Shown here: piece after piece, positions 34,493 to 45,494 of the stretch
Layout of the letters: each line of letters begins with the position of its first letter
How positions within the stretch are numbered: the stretch's first letter is position 1
Assembly (NCBI RefSeq): GCF_009936235.1
Contig: NZ_AP022314.1
Coordinates: 496,001-560,000, forward strand
Reading direction: 5' to 3'
Source of the DNA: Mycobacterium xenopi
GTDB lineage: Bacteria > Actinomycetota > Actinomycetes > Mycobacteriales > Mycobacteriaceae
Length of the DNA stretch: 64,000 nt
Made by a program: the position numbers and the translations under genes
The notes under the pieces: model-generated
Told to the model about the DNA's origin: nothing
The model's database searches: none
The model's input: the letters and a program-made list of their open reading frames with translations, nothing else

Positions 34493-35019
34493 CCCGCGTC
34501 GTGTTGTCGATCGGGTCCAACCTGGGCGACCGGCTGGCGCGGCTGCAGTCGGTCGTGGACGGGCTGGGCGGGTCGGTGCGGGCCGTCTCTCCCGTCTACG
34601 AGACCGACCCGTGGGGCGGTGTGGATCAGGGCCCGTTCCTCAACGCGGTGCTGATCGCCGACGACCCGGCGTGTGACGGCCACGGCTGGCTGCGCCGGGC
34701 CCAGGCGTTGGAGCGGGCGGCCGATCGCACGCGCGGCCAGCGGTGGGGTCCGCGCACTCTCGACGTGGACCTGATCGCCTGCTACGACGACGGCGACGAG
34801 GTGCTGTCCCGCGACGACGGCTTGACCCTGCCGCACCCGCTGGCCCATCTGCGGGCGTTCGTGATGGTCCCGTGGCTGGCGATCGACCCGGACGCCGAGC
34901 TGACCGTGGCCGGAAAGAAGCGACCCGTGGCCCGGTTGCTGGCCGAGCTGGAACCCGCCGATCGTAGCGGTGTGCGACGGACGGATTTGGTGCTCACGAC
35001 CCGGGTGTCGGGATGCTGA
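34489..35019 (+). CDS. folK: 6-hydroxymethyl-7,8-dihydropterin pyrophosphokinase
   Basis: 176 residues starting on the ATGA shared with folB. HPPK signatures are SIGSNLGDRLARLQS (residues 6-20), YETDPWGGVDQGPFLNAV near 37-54, and GPRTLDVDLIACYDD near 87, with the magnesium-binding DVD; PHPLAHLRAFVMVPW follows near 110. It transfers pyrophosphate from ATP to hydroxymethyl-dihydropterin, making the FolP substrate. The last bases overlap the next membrane gene. Confidence 0.96.
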   Translation: MTRVVLSIGSNLGDRLARLQSVVDGLGGSVRAVSPVYETDPWGGVDQGPFLNAVLIADDPACDGHGWLRRAQALERAADRTRGQRWGPRTLDVDLIACYDDGDEVLSRDDGLTLPHPLAHLRAFVMVPWLAIDPDAELTVAGKKRPVARLLAELEPADRSGVRRTDLVLTTRVSGC

Positions 35020-35495
35020 TGGGACCGACGCGCAAACGGGACCTGACGGCCGCGGTGATCGCCGCCGCGGTGGTCGGTTACCTGCTGGTGGTGCTGCTGT
35101 ACCGATGGTTTCCGCCGATCACGGTGTGGACGGGCGTGTCGCTGCTCGCGCTCGCCACCGCCGAGGCGGCGTGGGGCCGGTATGTGCGGGCCAAGATCAA
35201 CGACGGCGAGATCGGCGACGGGCCCGGCTGGCTACATCCGCTGGCGGTGGCTCGCAGCGTGATGATCGCCAAGGCCTCGGCGTGGGTGGGCGCCGTGGTG
35301 CTCGGCTGGTGGATCGGGGTGCTGGTGTACCTGTTGCCGCGGCGCTCGACGCTGCGGGTCGCCGGTGAGGACACCACCGGCGCCGTGGTCGCGGCCGCCT
35401 GCGCACTGGCTCTGCTCGTCGCCGCGCTGTGGCTGCAGCATTGCTGCAGATCTCCGAGCGATCCCACCAGAAGGGGCGAGGGCACCGAAAGCTGA
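35013..35495 (+). CDS. DUF3180 membrane protein (Rv3605c-like)
   Basis: 160 residues from an ATG that overlaps the folK stop; a second ATG at 35019 is equally possible. Four hydrophobic segments are visible (about residues 14-31, 38-52, 85-105, 122-141) with a short basic N-terminus and a cysteine pair near the end (QHCCRSP). The family is restricted to actinobacteria, almost always directly follows folK, and has no known activity. Coupling to the folate operon suggests co-expression, not necessarily a folate role. Confidence 0.88.
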   Translation: MLMGPTRKRDLTAAVIAAAVVGYLLVVLLYRWFPPITVWTGVSLLALATAEAAWGRYVRAKINDGEIGDGPGWLHPLAVARSVMIAKASAWVGAVVLGWWIGVLVYLLPRRSTLRVAGEDTTGAVVAAACALALLVAALWLQHCCRSPSDPTRRGEGTES

Positions 35496-35571
35496 CCGCT
35501 AATCGGCCCGCTTGAGAATCGCCGGTCCGCGACCGACACGCGCATTGACCTCGGCCCGGTACAGTCAGGCC

Positions 35572-37011
35572 ATGACCGTTCTGTCCCGCGGCGCCCGGGC
35601 ACGGCGCGGCGGCCGCAGGCCGGGTTGGCTGCTGTTGACGGCGTTGCTGGTCCTCGCCATCGGGGCCAGTTCCGCGCTGGTGTTCACCAACCGGGTGGAA
35701 CTCCTCAAGCTCGCGGTGATCCTGGCCCTGTGGGCCGCCGTCGTGGCGGCCTTCGTGTCGGTGATTTACCGCCGGCAAAGCGACGTGGATCAGGCGCGGG
35801 TACGCGACCTCAAGCTGGTCTACGACCTGCAGTTGGATCGGGAAATCTCGGCACGCCGCGAATACGAGTTGACCGTGGAATCGCAGCTGCGGCGCGAGTT
35901 GGCCTCCGAACTACGTGCCCAGGCTGCCGACGAGGTGGCGGCACTGCGGGCCGAATTGGCGGCGCTGCGCACCAACTTGGAGATCTTGTTCGACGCCGAG
36001 CTCAGTCACCGGCCCGCGCTTGAGACCGAACGCACCACGGTGCGCAGCTACAGCGAGTGGGAGCGGCAGGACGAGAATCCTCGCGACCGGTTCGACCGGG
36101 TGACTTCGCTGCGGCCAGAAGAAGCAGCCAGCCGAAGCGAAGACCGCTCGATCATCGACGTGCCGGAGGAACCGCTGCTGCCGCCTCGGCCCGCAGCACC
36201 GGAGCCCGCCCCCGAACCGTATCCGTCCGCCGCGTCCTCCCAGGCCGGGGAGCGTGGGGGTTCGCCCTGGCGGCAAACAGAAGAAACAGGAGACAGCCCC
36301 TGGTCGCCGCGGGCGCGACAACCAGAGCAGCGTGAATGGTCCTCTGCCCAAGAGCGCTTCGCAGCCCAGCCGCAGGGACCTGCCCAGCGGCCACACGCGG
36401 TGCCGCCACCGTATCAGTCCCGGTTCGGCGAAACCGGGAACGTCGCGCCACAGCCCGAACCCGAGCCGCCGCGCCGCGACTGGCATGCCGCGCCCACTGA
36501 AACACCTCAGCGTGAACCAGCCAGCCAGTGGCAGCCGAGCGGCGCCGAGGACCACTGGGCGACCCCGAGAACACCCGGAAGCGCCTGGGTTACCGACCGT
36601 CGCGACCATCCCGATGTCGCGGGCGTAACGGGCAACGCCGCAAACGGTTCCACCGCCGCCAGCCAGCCCGCCCCCGAGGTGCCGCGCCCCGGCCGGCACG
36701 CCCGGCCAGCCGAGCCGCCGGTCATGCCGCGCGGCGGGACCGCCATGAGCTGGGGTTACGGCGAGAGCAGCCAGCGGCCCCGCCACTCAGCGGACCACGG
36801 CGCCCCCGCGGCTTCGCCGGTGCCGTCCGCGCCGCCACCTGAGTCCCCGCTGCAGGCCGCGTCGACCATGTCGGCGCCGTCCGAGCCCACGGCCCGGCAC
36901 CGCAGCGCGGACACGGCGGGCCCATCGTCGGGTACGCAATCAGTCGCCGAGCTGCTGGCACGGTTGCAGGCCGAGCCCACCGGTGGCCGGCGTCGGCGGC
37001 GCGAAGAGTGA
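35572..37011 (+). CDS. Membrane-anchored, Arg/Pro/Ala-rich protein (Rv3604c-like)
   Basis: 479 residues from the ATG at 35572; the frame is open 60 bases further upstream. Two membrane helices (about 20-38 and 43-62) are followed by a conserved coiled segment YRRQSDVDQARVRDLKLVYD and a Glu/Ala-rich helix to about residue 145. The remaining 330 residues are low-complexity Pro, Glu, Arg and Ala with no recognisable fold, probably disordered and cytosolic. The M. tuberculosis protein is nearly identical over the first 150 residues but has a shorter tail. Function unknown. Its own promoter may lie in the 76-base gap before it. Confidence 0.85.
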   Translation: MTVLSRGARARRGGRRPGWLLLTALLVLAIGASSALVFTNRVELLKLAVILALWAAVVAAFVSVIYRRQSDVDQARVRDLKLVYDLQLDREISARREYELTVESQLRRELASELRAQAADEVAALRAELAALRTNLEILFDAELSHRPALETERTTVRSYSEWERQDENPRDRFDRVTSLRPEEAASRSEDRSIIDVPEEPLLPPRPAAPEPAPEPYPSAASSQAGERGGSPWRQTEETGDSPWSPRARQPEQREWSSAQERFAAQPQGPAQRPHAVPPPYQSRFGETGNVAPQPEPEPPRRDWHAAPTETPQREPASQWQPSGAEDHWATPRTPGSAWVTDRRDHPDVAGVTGNAANGSTAASQPAPEVPRPGRHARPAEPPVMPRGGTAMSWGYGESSQRPRHSADHGAPAASPVPSAPPPESPLQAASTMSAPSEPTARHRSADTAGPSSGTQSVAELLARLQAEPTGGRRRRREE

Positions 37012-37121
37012 CCAGGCCCACTGCGCGGCCGCGTCGCCTCCGGGTAGAGTCTTAGCGACCGTCCGGTACCCGCGTCGCGGGACTGGAACGAACCAACAGA
37101 CGTGCGAGGTCCCTTTCTGCG

Positions 37122-38033
37122 ATGGTGCAGTTCGACGGATTGCGCCCGGCTCGGCTCAAGGTGGGGATCATCTCAGCCGGCCGGGTGGGCACCGCGTTGG
37201 GAGTCGCGCTGGAACGCGCCGACCATGTCGTGGTGGCCTGCAGCGCCATTTCCCAAGCGTCGCGGCAACGCGCCAAGTCCCGCCTGCCCGACACCCCGGT
37301 GTTGCCGGTACCCGATGTCGCGAACAGCGCGGAACTGTTGCTGCTGGCGGTGACCGACACCGAGCTCGCCAGCTTGGTGGCCGGTCTGGCCGCCACGTCG
37401 GCGGTGCGGCCGGGAACCATCGTGGTACACACCTCAGGCGCCAATGGCCTGGGCGTTCTGGCACCGCTGGCCCGCCAGGACTGCATACCGTTGGCCATCC
37501 ACCCCGCGATGACGTTCACCGGCGCCGACGAGGACATCGCCCGGTTGGCGGACACCTGCTTCGGCATCACCGCAGCCGACGACGTCGGATACGCGATCGG
37601 CCAGTCGCTGGTCTGGGAGATGGGCGGGGAGCCGTTCCTGGTCCGCGACGAGGCCCGGACGCTGTATCACGCCGCGCTCGCTCACGGCAGCAACCACCTG
37701 GTCACCGTGCTCGCGGACGCGCTGCAGGCGTTGCGGGCCGCGCTGTCTGGGCCTGGCCTGGTGGACCAGCAGACGGTCGACGACCGGCCGGGTGGGATCG
37801 CCGAACGAATCATCGGGCCGATGGCCCGCGCTGCGCTGGAAAACACGCTGGAACAGGGTCAGTCCGCGCTCACCGGACCGGTAGCCCGCGGCGACGCAGC
37901 CGCCGTCGCCGAACATCTGGCCGCACTGGCCGATGTCGCGCCGGAGCTGGCCGAGGCTTACCGCGCCAATGCGCTGCGCACCGCGCATCGTGCACACGCC
38001 CCCGACGACGTCGTAGAGGTGCTGACGCGGTGA
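37122..38033 (+). CDS. Rossmann-fold DUF2520 oxidoreductase-like protein (Rv3603c-like)
   Basis: 303 residues. The N-terminal dinucleotide-binding motif is GIISAGRVGTALGVALE (residues 13-29). The middle has LLLAVTDTELASLV and VHTSGANGLGVLAPL, and the C-terminal helical domain contains YHAALAHGSNHLVTVLADAL, the layout of 6-phosphogluconate-dehydrogenase-like enzymes such as ketopantoate reductase. It lies directly ahead of panC, whose ATG overlaps its stop (TGATG). That placement invites a role in pantothenate synthesis, but ketopantoate-specific residues cannot be confirmed by eye. Confidence 0.85.
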   Translation: MVQFDGLRPARLKVGIISAGRVGTALGVALERADHVVVACSAISQASRQRAKSRLPDTPVLPVPDVANSAELLLLAVTDTELASLVAGLAATSAVRPGTIVVHTSGANGLGVLAPLARQDCIPLAIHPAMTFTGADEDIARLADTCFGITAADDVGYAIGQSLVWEMGGEPFLVRDEARTLYHAALAHGSNHLVTVLADALQALRAALSGPGLVDQQTVDDRPGGIAERIIGPMARAALENTLEQGQSALTGPVARGDAAAVAEHLAALADVAPELAEAYRANALRTAHRAHAPDDVVEVLTR

Positions 38034-38971
38034 TGCCCAACAACGCGCCGAAGTTCAACGTCGGCGAGCTGAACGTGTACTCGACACCACGCGACGTCAG
38101 CCACGTCAGCCGCGCGCTACGACACACCGGCCGGCGAGTGATGCTGGTGCCGACCATGGGCGCGCTGCACGACGGGCACCTGGCCCTGGTCCGCGCCGCC
38201 AAACGGGTGCCCGGCTCGGTCGTGGTCGTCTCGATCTTCGTCAACCCGTTGCAGTTCGGCGTGGGCGAAGATCTCGACTCCTACCCGCGGACCATCGACG
38301 ACGACCTGGCGCTGCTACGCGCCGAAGGCGTCGAAGTGGCCTTCACCCCGAGCATCGCGGCCATGTACCCCGATGGTCCGCGCACCGCGGTGCACCCGGG
38401 TCCTTTGGGTGCCGAGCTTGAAGGTGCTGCTCGCCCAACGCATTTCGCCGGTGTGCTGACCGCGGTGCTCAAGCTGCTGCAGATTGTGCAGCCGGATCGG
38501 GTGTTTTTCGGCGAGAAGGACTATCAGCAGCTGGTGCTGGTGCGGCAGATGGCGGCAGACCTGCACCTCGACGTGCAGGTGGTCGGCGTGCCTATCGTGC
38601 GCGAACCCGACGGCCTGGCCATGTCGTCACGCAACCGCTACCTCGACCCCGCGCAGCGCGAGGCGGCGGCGACGCTGTCGGCGGCGCTGCTGGCGGGCAG
38701 GCACGCCGCCTCGGCGGGTGCGAGCGCGGCGGTGGACGCCGCCCGCGCCGTGCTCGATGCGGTCCCCGCGATCGACGTCGACTATTTGCAGGTGCGAGAC
38801 CCCGCGCTGGGCCCTGCCCCCACGCATGGCCCCGCCCGGCTCCTCGTCGCGGCCCGGGTCGGCAAGACCAGACTCCTGGACAACGTCGCCATCGAAATCG
38901 GAACTCTCACCGGCAGCAACGGACGGGTGCCCGCCGGCGATCGGGTCAGCGAATCACGTTGGAGGAATTGA
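38033..38971 (+). CDS. panC: Pantothenate synthetase
   Basis: 312 residues from the ATG at 38033. The HIGH-like motif is in PTMGALHDGHLALVRAA, followed by VVSIFVNPLQFGVGEDLDSY, then FFGEKDYQQLVLVRQM and the KMSKS-like SSRNRYL. It ligates pantoate and beta-alanine with ATP to form pantothenate. Start overlaps the upstream DUF2520 gene, and its own stop TGA shares the A of the panD ATG, so the three are coupled. Matches Rv3602c in length and residues. Confidence 0.96.
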   Translation: MPNNAPKFNVGELNVYSTPRDVSHVSRALRHTGRRVMLVPTMGALHDGHLALVRAAKRVPGSVVVVSIFVNPLQFGVGEDLDSYPRTIDDDLALLRAEGVEVAFTPSIAAMYPDGPRTAVHPGPLGAELEGAARPTHFAGVLTAVLKLLQIVQPDRVFFGEKDYQQLVLVRQMAADLHLDVQVVGVPIVREPDGLAMSSRNRYLDPAQREAAATLSAALLAGRHAASAGASAAVDAARAVLDAVPAIDVDYLQVRDPALGPAPTHGPARLLVAARVGKTRLLDNVAIEIGTLTGSNGRVPAGDRVSESRWRN

Positions 38972-39378
38972 TGTTACGGACCATGCTCAAATCTAAGATT
39001 CATCGCGCGACGGTCACCCAAGCCGATTTGCACTACGTCGGCTCGGTGACCATCGACGCCGACCTGATGGACGCCGCCGACCTGCTCGAGGGCGAGCAGG
39101 TCACGATCGTCGACATCGACAACGGCGCCCGGCTCGTCACCTACGCGATCACCGGGGAGCGCGGCAGCGGAGTTATCGGAATCAACGGCGCCGCAGCCCA
39201 TCTCGTGCATCCCGGTGATTTGGTGATCCTCATCGCCTACGCGACCATGGACGACGCGGAGGCCCGCAGCTACCAGCCGCGGATCGTCTTCGTCGATGAG
39301 CGCAACCGGGCGATCGACCTAGGGCACGACCCGGCTTTCGTGCCCGCCGACGCATCCGAGCTTCTGTCCCCGCGGTAA
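38971..39378 (+). CDS. panD: Aspartate 1-decarboxylase (pyruvoyl)
   Basis: 135 residues from ATG 38971, with GGAGG at 38961. The self-cleavage site is Gly24-Ser25 in HYVGSV, which yields the pyruvoyl group; other conserved parts are MLKSKIHRATVT, YAITGERGSGVIGINGAAAH and IAYATMDDAEA. It makes beta-alanine for pantothenate. M. tuberculosis PanD is a target linked to pyrazinoic acid; the C-terminal tail where resistance changes occur is here shorter (ends ASELLSPR). Coupled to panC, followed two bases later by coaX. Confidence 0.96.
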   Translation: MLRTMLKSKIHRATVTQADLHYVGSVTIDADLMDAADLLEGEQVTIVDIDNGARLVTYAITGERGSGVIGINGAAAHLVHPGDLVILIAYATMDDAEARSYQPRIVFVDERNRAIDLGHDPAFVPADASELLSPR

Positions 39379-39380
39379 CC

Positions 39381-40196
39381 GTGCTCCTCGCAATCGACGT
39401 CCGCAACACCCACACCGTTGTCGGATTGATCTCCGGGTCCAAGGACAACGCAAAGGTCGTGCAGCAGTGGCGAATTCGCACCGAATCCGAGATTACCGCT
39501 GACGAACTCGCACTGACGATCGACGGACTGATCGGCGAAGACTCCGACCGGCTCACCGGCGCGGCCGCCCTGTCCACTGTTCCCTCGGTGCTGCACGAAG
39601 TCCGGATCATGCTCGACCAGTACTGGCCGTCGGTACCGCATGTGCTGATCGAGCCCGGCGTACGCACCGGCATCCCGTTGCTGGTAGACAATCCAAAAGA
39701 AGTCGGCGCAGATCGGATCGTCAACTGCTTGGCGGCTTTTCATAAATTCGGTACCGCCGCGATCGTCGTCGATTTCGGATCCTCGATCTGTGTGGATGTG
39801 GTGTCGGCCAAAGGCGAATTCCTGGGTGGCGCGATAGCACCGGGCGTGCAACTGTCGTCGGATGCCGCCGCCGCCCGATCCGCCGCGTTGCGCCGTGTCG
39901 AGCTGGCCCGCCCGCGTTCTGTGGTTGGCAAGAACACCGTCGAGTGCATGCAAGCCGGAGCGGTGTTCGGATTCGCCGGCCTGGTCGACGGCCTGGTGCA
40001 GCGCATCCGCCAAGACGTGGACGGGTTCGCCGGTGACAATGTCACAGTGGTGGCCACCGGGCACACCGCGCCGCTGCTGCTGCCCGAGCTGCATACCGTC
40101 GACCACTACGACCAGCATCTGACCCTGCACGGGCTGCGGCTGGTGTTCGAACGCAACCGTGACAGCCAGCGCGGGCGACTCAAACCGGCCCGCTGA
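39381..40196 (+). CDS. coaX: Type III pantothenate kinase
   Basis: 271 residues from a GTG at 39381. The ASKHA phosphate motif is LLAIDVRNTHTVVGL at the N-terminus, with GADRIVNCLAAF near 115, DFGSSICVDVVS near 130 and GGAIAPGVQLS near 148. It phosphorylates pantothenate, the first step towards coenzyme A. CoaX-type kinases are often accessory in mycobacteria that also have CoaA. It is the last gene of the pan operon; a large hairpin follows before lysS. Confidence 0.95.
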   Translation: MLLAIDVRNTHTVVGLISGSKDNAKVVQQWRIRTESEITADELALTIDGLIGEDSDRLTGAAALSTVPSVLHEVRIMLDQYWPSVPHVLIEPGVRTGIPLLVDNPKEVGADRIVNCLAAFHKFGTAAIVVDFGSSICVDVVSAKGEFLGGAIAPGVQLSSDAAAARSAALRRVELARPRSVVGKNTVECMQAGAVFGFAGLVDGLVQRIRQDVDGFAGDNVTVVATGHTAPLLLPELHTVDHYDQHLTLHGLRLVFERNRDSQRGRLKPAR

Positions 40197-40227
40197 AGTC
40201 GGGGTCGCTGGCCGTCGCCGAAGCGTT

Positions 40228-40287
40228 GCGAAACAGAAGCCACGGTCGTATTCGGGCCCGAGATCGCGACCCTGGTTTCTGTTTCGC
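40228..40287 (+). promoter_or_regulatory. Long imperfect hairpin in the coaX-lysS gap
   Basis: GCGAAACAGAAGCCACGGTCG (40228-40248) pairs at 19 of 21 positions with 40267-40287, leaving an 18-base loop. The hairpin ends 34 bases before the lysS GTG at 40322. It has no T-run, so it may be a U-less terminator, an attenuator in the lysS leader, or a dispersed palindromic repeat. Confidence 0.6.
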
Positions 40288-40321
40288 GGCCCGCACCGGC
40301 GCTCCTTTAAGCTGGCAGGTC

Positions 40322-41827
40322 GTGAGCGCCTCCGGTCATGACATCCCCGAGGACCTTCCCGAGCAATTCCGAATCCGCCGGGACAAGCGCGCTCGACTGC
40401 TGGCCCGTGGACACGATCCGTACCCGGTCGCCGTGGCACGCACCCATACTCTGGCCGAGATCCGGGCCGCTTATCCGGACCTGCCCGCCGACACCGCAAC
40501 CGGCGACATCGTCGGCGTCGCAGGCCGGGTGATCTTCATCCGCAACTCCGGCAAACTGTGCTTTGCCACCCTGCAGGACGGTGACGGCACCCAGCTGCAG
40601 GCGATGATCAGCCTGGCGAAGGTGGGCCAAGACGCGCTCGACGCGTGGAAGGCCGACGTCGATATCGGCGACATCGTTTACGTGCACGGCGAAGTGATCA
40701 GCTCGCGCCGCGGGGAACTGTCCGTACTCGCCGACACCTGGCAAATGGCGTCGAAGTCGTTGCGGCCCCTGCCTGTCGCGTACAAGGAGATGAACGAAGA
40801 GTCACGGGTGCGGCAACGCTACGTCGACCTGATCGTGCGTCCGCAGGCGCGTGCAGTAGCCAGGCTGCGGGTCGCCGTCGTCCGCGCAATACGGGCCGGG
40901 CTGGAGGCGCGCGGTTTTCTCGAGGTCGAAACACCGATGTTGCAGACTCTGGCCGGCGGCGCGGCGGCCCGGCCGTTCGTTACCCACTCCAACGCCCTCG
41001 ACATCGACTTATACCTGCGGATCGCGCCGGAACTGTTCCTCAAGCGCTGCGTCGTCGGGGGCTTTGACAAGGTGTTCGAACTTAATCGCGTGTTCCGAAA
41101 TGAGGGAGCTGATTCCACTCATTCTCCGGAATTTTCCATGCTGGAGACCTACCAGGCGTATGGAACCTATGACGATTCGGCCGTAGTTACCCGCGAGCTT
41201 ATTCAACAGGCGGCTGACGAGGCGATCGGTACAAGACAACTACCGTCGCCCGACGGCGGTGTCTATGACATCGACGGAGAATGGGCGTCGATACAAATGT
41301 ATCCCTCGTTGTCGGCCGCGCTCGGCGAGGAGATCACACCGGATACGACAGTTGAGCACTTGCGCAGTATCGCCGAACGGCTTGGCGTCGAGATCAAGCA
41401 TGGCTACGGGCATGGCAAGCTGGTCGAAGAATTGTGGGAGCACACCGTGGGCGCCCGTCTTACCGCGCCGACATTTGTCAAGGATTTTCCGGTCGAAACG
41501 ACGCCTTTAACCCGCCAGCATCGCAGTCTCCCCGGCGTCACCGAGAAGTGGGACCTTTACCTGCGGGGGATCGAACTGGCGACCGGTTACTCCGAATTGA
41601 TCGATCCCGTGGTGCAGCGGCAGCGGTTCGAAGCGCAGGCGCGCGCCGCGGCCGCGGGCGACGACGAGGCGATGAGACTCGACGAAGATTTTCTCGCAGC
41701 CCTCGAGTATGCGATGCCGCCATGCACGGGAACCGGAATGGGTATAGACCGGTTGTTGATGGCATTGACTGGACTGTCAATTAGGGAGACAGTTTTGTTT
41801 CCCATTGTTCGACCGCTGAGCAACTGA
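40322..41827 (+). CDS. lysS: Lysyl-tRNA synthetase (class II)
   Basis: 501 residues from the GTG at 40322. The OB-fold anticodon domain (about 60-165) is followed by class II motif 1 (GFLEVETPMLQTLAGGAAA), motif 2 (FKVFELNRVFRNEG type: VFELNRVFRNEGADSTHSPE) and motif 3 near the end (GTGMGIDRLLMALTG). It charges tRNA-Lys. The stretch 41080-41320 has lower GC and plainer codon use than the rest, though the protein is conserved. It is about the same length as LysS of M. tuberculosis (Rv3598c). The frame also extends upstream across the hairpin, but that part is not conserved. Confidence 0.96.
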   Translation: MSASGHDIPEDLPEQFRIRRDKRARLLARGHDPYPVAVARTHTLAEIRAAYPDLPADTATGDIVGVAGRVIFIRNSGKLCFATLQDGDGTQLQAMISLAKVGQDALDAWKADVDIGDIVYVHGEVISSRRGELSVLADTWQMASKSLRPLPVAYKEMNEESRVRQRYVDLIVRPQARAVARLRVAVVRAIRAGLEARGFLEVETPMLQTLAGGAAARPFVTHSNALDIDLYLRIAPELFLKRCVVGGFDKVFELNRVFRNEGADSTHSPEFSMLETYQAYGTYDDSAVVTRELIQQAADEAIGTRQLPSPDGGVYDIDGEWASIQMYPSLSAALGEEITPDTTVEHLRSIAERLGVEIKHGYGHGKLVEELWEHTVGARLTAPTFVKDFPVETTPLTRQHRSLPGVTEKWDLYLRGIELATGYSELIDPVVQRQRFEAQARAAAAGDDEAMRLDEDFLAALEYAMPPCTGTGMGIDRLLMALTGLSIRETVLFPIVRPLSN

Positions 41828-41952
41828 ACCAGTGCGGTAGCGTTTAACTCTGGGATTGAATAAGCTGTCTTTGTATGGCAGATTAGTCCAGCGGGGACAC
41901 AATCCAGGTTGCACAGTAAGTGCGCTCCGGAGATGCGGTAGAGGGTGAACTA

Positions 41953-42291
41953 ATGGCGAAGAAAGTGACCGTCACGTTGATCGACGATTTTGACGGTGAG
42001 GCACCCGCCGATGAAACGGTCGAATTTGGGCTCGACGGGGTGACCTACGAGATTGATCTTTCGAGCAAGAATGCGGCGAAACTACGAAACGACCTGAAGC
42101 AATGGGTGGAAGCCGGCCGCCGGGTCGGCGGGCGGCGCCGGGGCCGGGCCAGCGCGGGCCGTGGCCGCGGGACCATCGACCGGGAGCAAAGCGCCGCGAT
42201 CCGGGAATGGGCCCGTCGCAACGGGCGCAACGTGTCCTCTCGTGGCCGTATCCCGGCCGACATCATCGAAGCCTTCCACGCCGCCAACTGA
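41953..42291 (+). CDS. lsr2: Nucleoid-associated protein and H-NS-like silencer Lsr2
   Basis: 112 residues, the standard length. The N-terminal dimerisation domain runs KKVTVTLIDDFDGEAPADET to about residue 60, then a basic linker rich in Gly/Arg. The C-terminal DNA-binding domain is IREWARRNGRNVSSRGRIPA with the AT-hook-like RGR that enters the minor groove. It silences AT-rich and acquired genes and would be expected to act on the accessory islands in this window. A 125-base leader separates it from lysS, and a strong terminator follows immediately. Confidence 0.97.
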   Translation: MAKKVTVTLIDDFDGEAPADETVEFGLDGVTYEIDLSSKNAAKLRNDLKQWVEAGRRVGGRRRGRASAGRGRGTIDREQSAAIREWARRNGRNVSSRGRIPADIIEAFHAAN

Positions 42292-42300
42292 CAGCGACCA

Positions 42301-42339
42301 CCGGCGCCCAGCCCGACGGCTGGGCGCCGGTTTGCTTTT
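42301..42339 (+). terminator. Intrinsic terminator of lsr2
   Basis: CCGGCGCCCAGCC pairs perfectly with GGCTGGGCGCCGG across a CGAC tetraloop (42301-42330) and is followed by TTTGCTTTT. A 13-bp GC stem plus T-tract is a textbook Rho-independent terminator, rare in mycobacteria. Confidence 0.9.
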
Positions 42340-42352
42340 CGCTGGTGGCGAA
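42338..42352. promoter_or_regulatory. ClgR-like operator upstream of clpC1
   Basis: TTCGCTGGTGGCGAA is a perfect 5-bp dyad with a 5-base spacer. It fits the CGC-N5-GCG core bound by the actinobacterial activator ClgR, which is known to control clp protease genes. It lies about 195 bases before clpC1 and touches the T-tract of the lsr2 terminator. Assignment is by pattern and target only. Confidence 0.55.
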
Positions 42353-42545
42353 CTGATCACCGGGGCGCGCGGGAAAGTTTTTGGCGATTTTCGCGTTGGT
42401 CTGTTGCGTCCGTGTTTCCACGCGGGAACGTGTGCTCGCGTTAGCGGCGCATAGGTAGGAACCTCGGGCAGCGGCCCATTACAGTGGATAGCAGGTACGC
42501 GATGCCACCGCTGTACCGATGGTGAGGGAGAGCAGGTAACCACCG

Positions 42546-45098
<2,553 letters not shown>

Positions 45099-45127
45099 GC
45101 CGCGCACGCCGGTGCGGGCCACGGTTT

Positions 45128-45236
45128 ACACTTGCCTTCGTCAGCATTCGTTGATGGGTAACGGAACCTGGTGAGACTCCAGGACGGTCGCGCCACTGTA
45201 CAAAGTCAGCCCCGCTACTCGTCAGCGGCTACCCCC
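45128..45236 (+). promoter_or_regulatory. Cobalamin riboswitch
   Basis: The conserved B12-box core is visible: GGGTAACGGAACCTGGTGAG, then ACTCCAGGACGGTCGCGCCACTG, followed by GTCAGCCCCGCT. This pattern (GGNAxxCNGGTGxxANTCCNGGxCxGxCGCGCNACxG) is diagnostic of cobalamin-sensing RNA. Downstream CCCC-AGT-GGGG and GGGG...CCCC pairings before the ribosome-binding site AAGGAG could form the expression switch. It precedes the cobalt transporter genes cbtB and cbtA, a known target class. Confidence 0.88.
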
Positions 45237-45270
45237 CAGTGGGGCGCGAGATCCCCAGAAGGAGTCAACT

Positions 45271-45486
45271 GTGGCCAATCGCCAGGCAACCGGCACCCGA
45301 ATCCGATCCGTCGATCTGTCCGCGGCAACCGCGGCGCTGTGGCTGGCGGGAACTGTTTTTCTGGCGTTGCTGGCCCCCTACTTCGTCGGCATTGACCAAG
45401 GCGCGGTGTCGGTGTTCGGCAACGATTCACACGTGCACGAGTTCGTCCACGACGCACGGCATCTGCTCGGATTCCCCTGCCACTGA
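45271..45486 (+). CDS. cbtB: Cobalt transporter subunit CbtB
   Basis: 71 residues from a GTG with AAGGAG nearby. One membrane helix (about 17-38, AALWLAGTVFLALLAPYFVG) is followed by a histidine-rich end, NDSHVHEFVHDARHLLGFPC plus a final His. This is the CbtB signature and a likely Co2+ ligand set. It acts with CbtA, the next gene. B12-riboswitch control fits a cobalt uptake system that supplies cobalamin synthesis. It does not occur at this position in M. tuberculosis. Confidence 0.85.
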   Translation: MANRQATGTRIRSVDLSAATAALWLAGTVFLALLAPYFVGIDQGAVSVFGNDSHVHEFVHDARHLLGFPCH

Positions 45487-45494
45487 TCGCCGAG

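Noticed and set aside
35740..36830. Long minus-strand open frame opposite the Rv3604c-like gene
   Set aside because: Its translation is low-complexity and mirrors the high GC and codon bias of the real gene on the plus strand.
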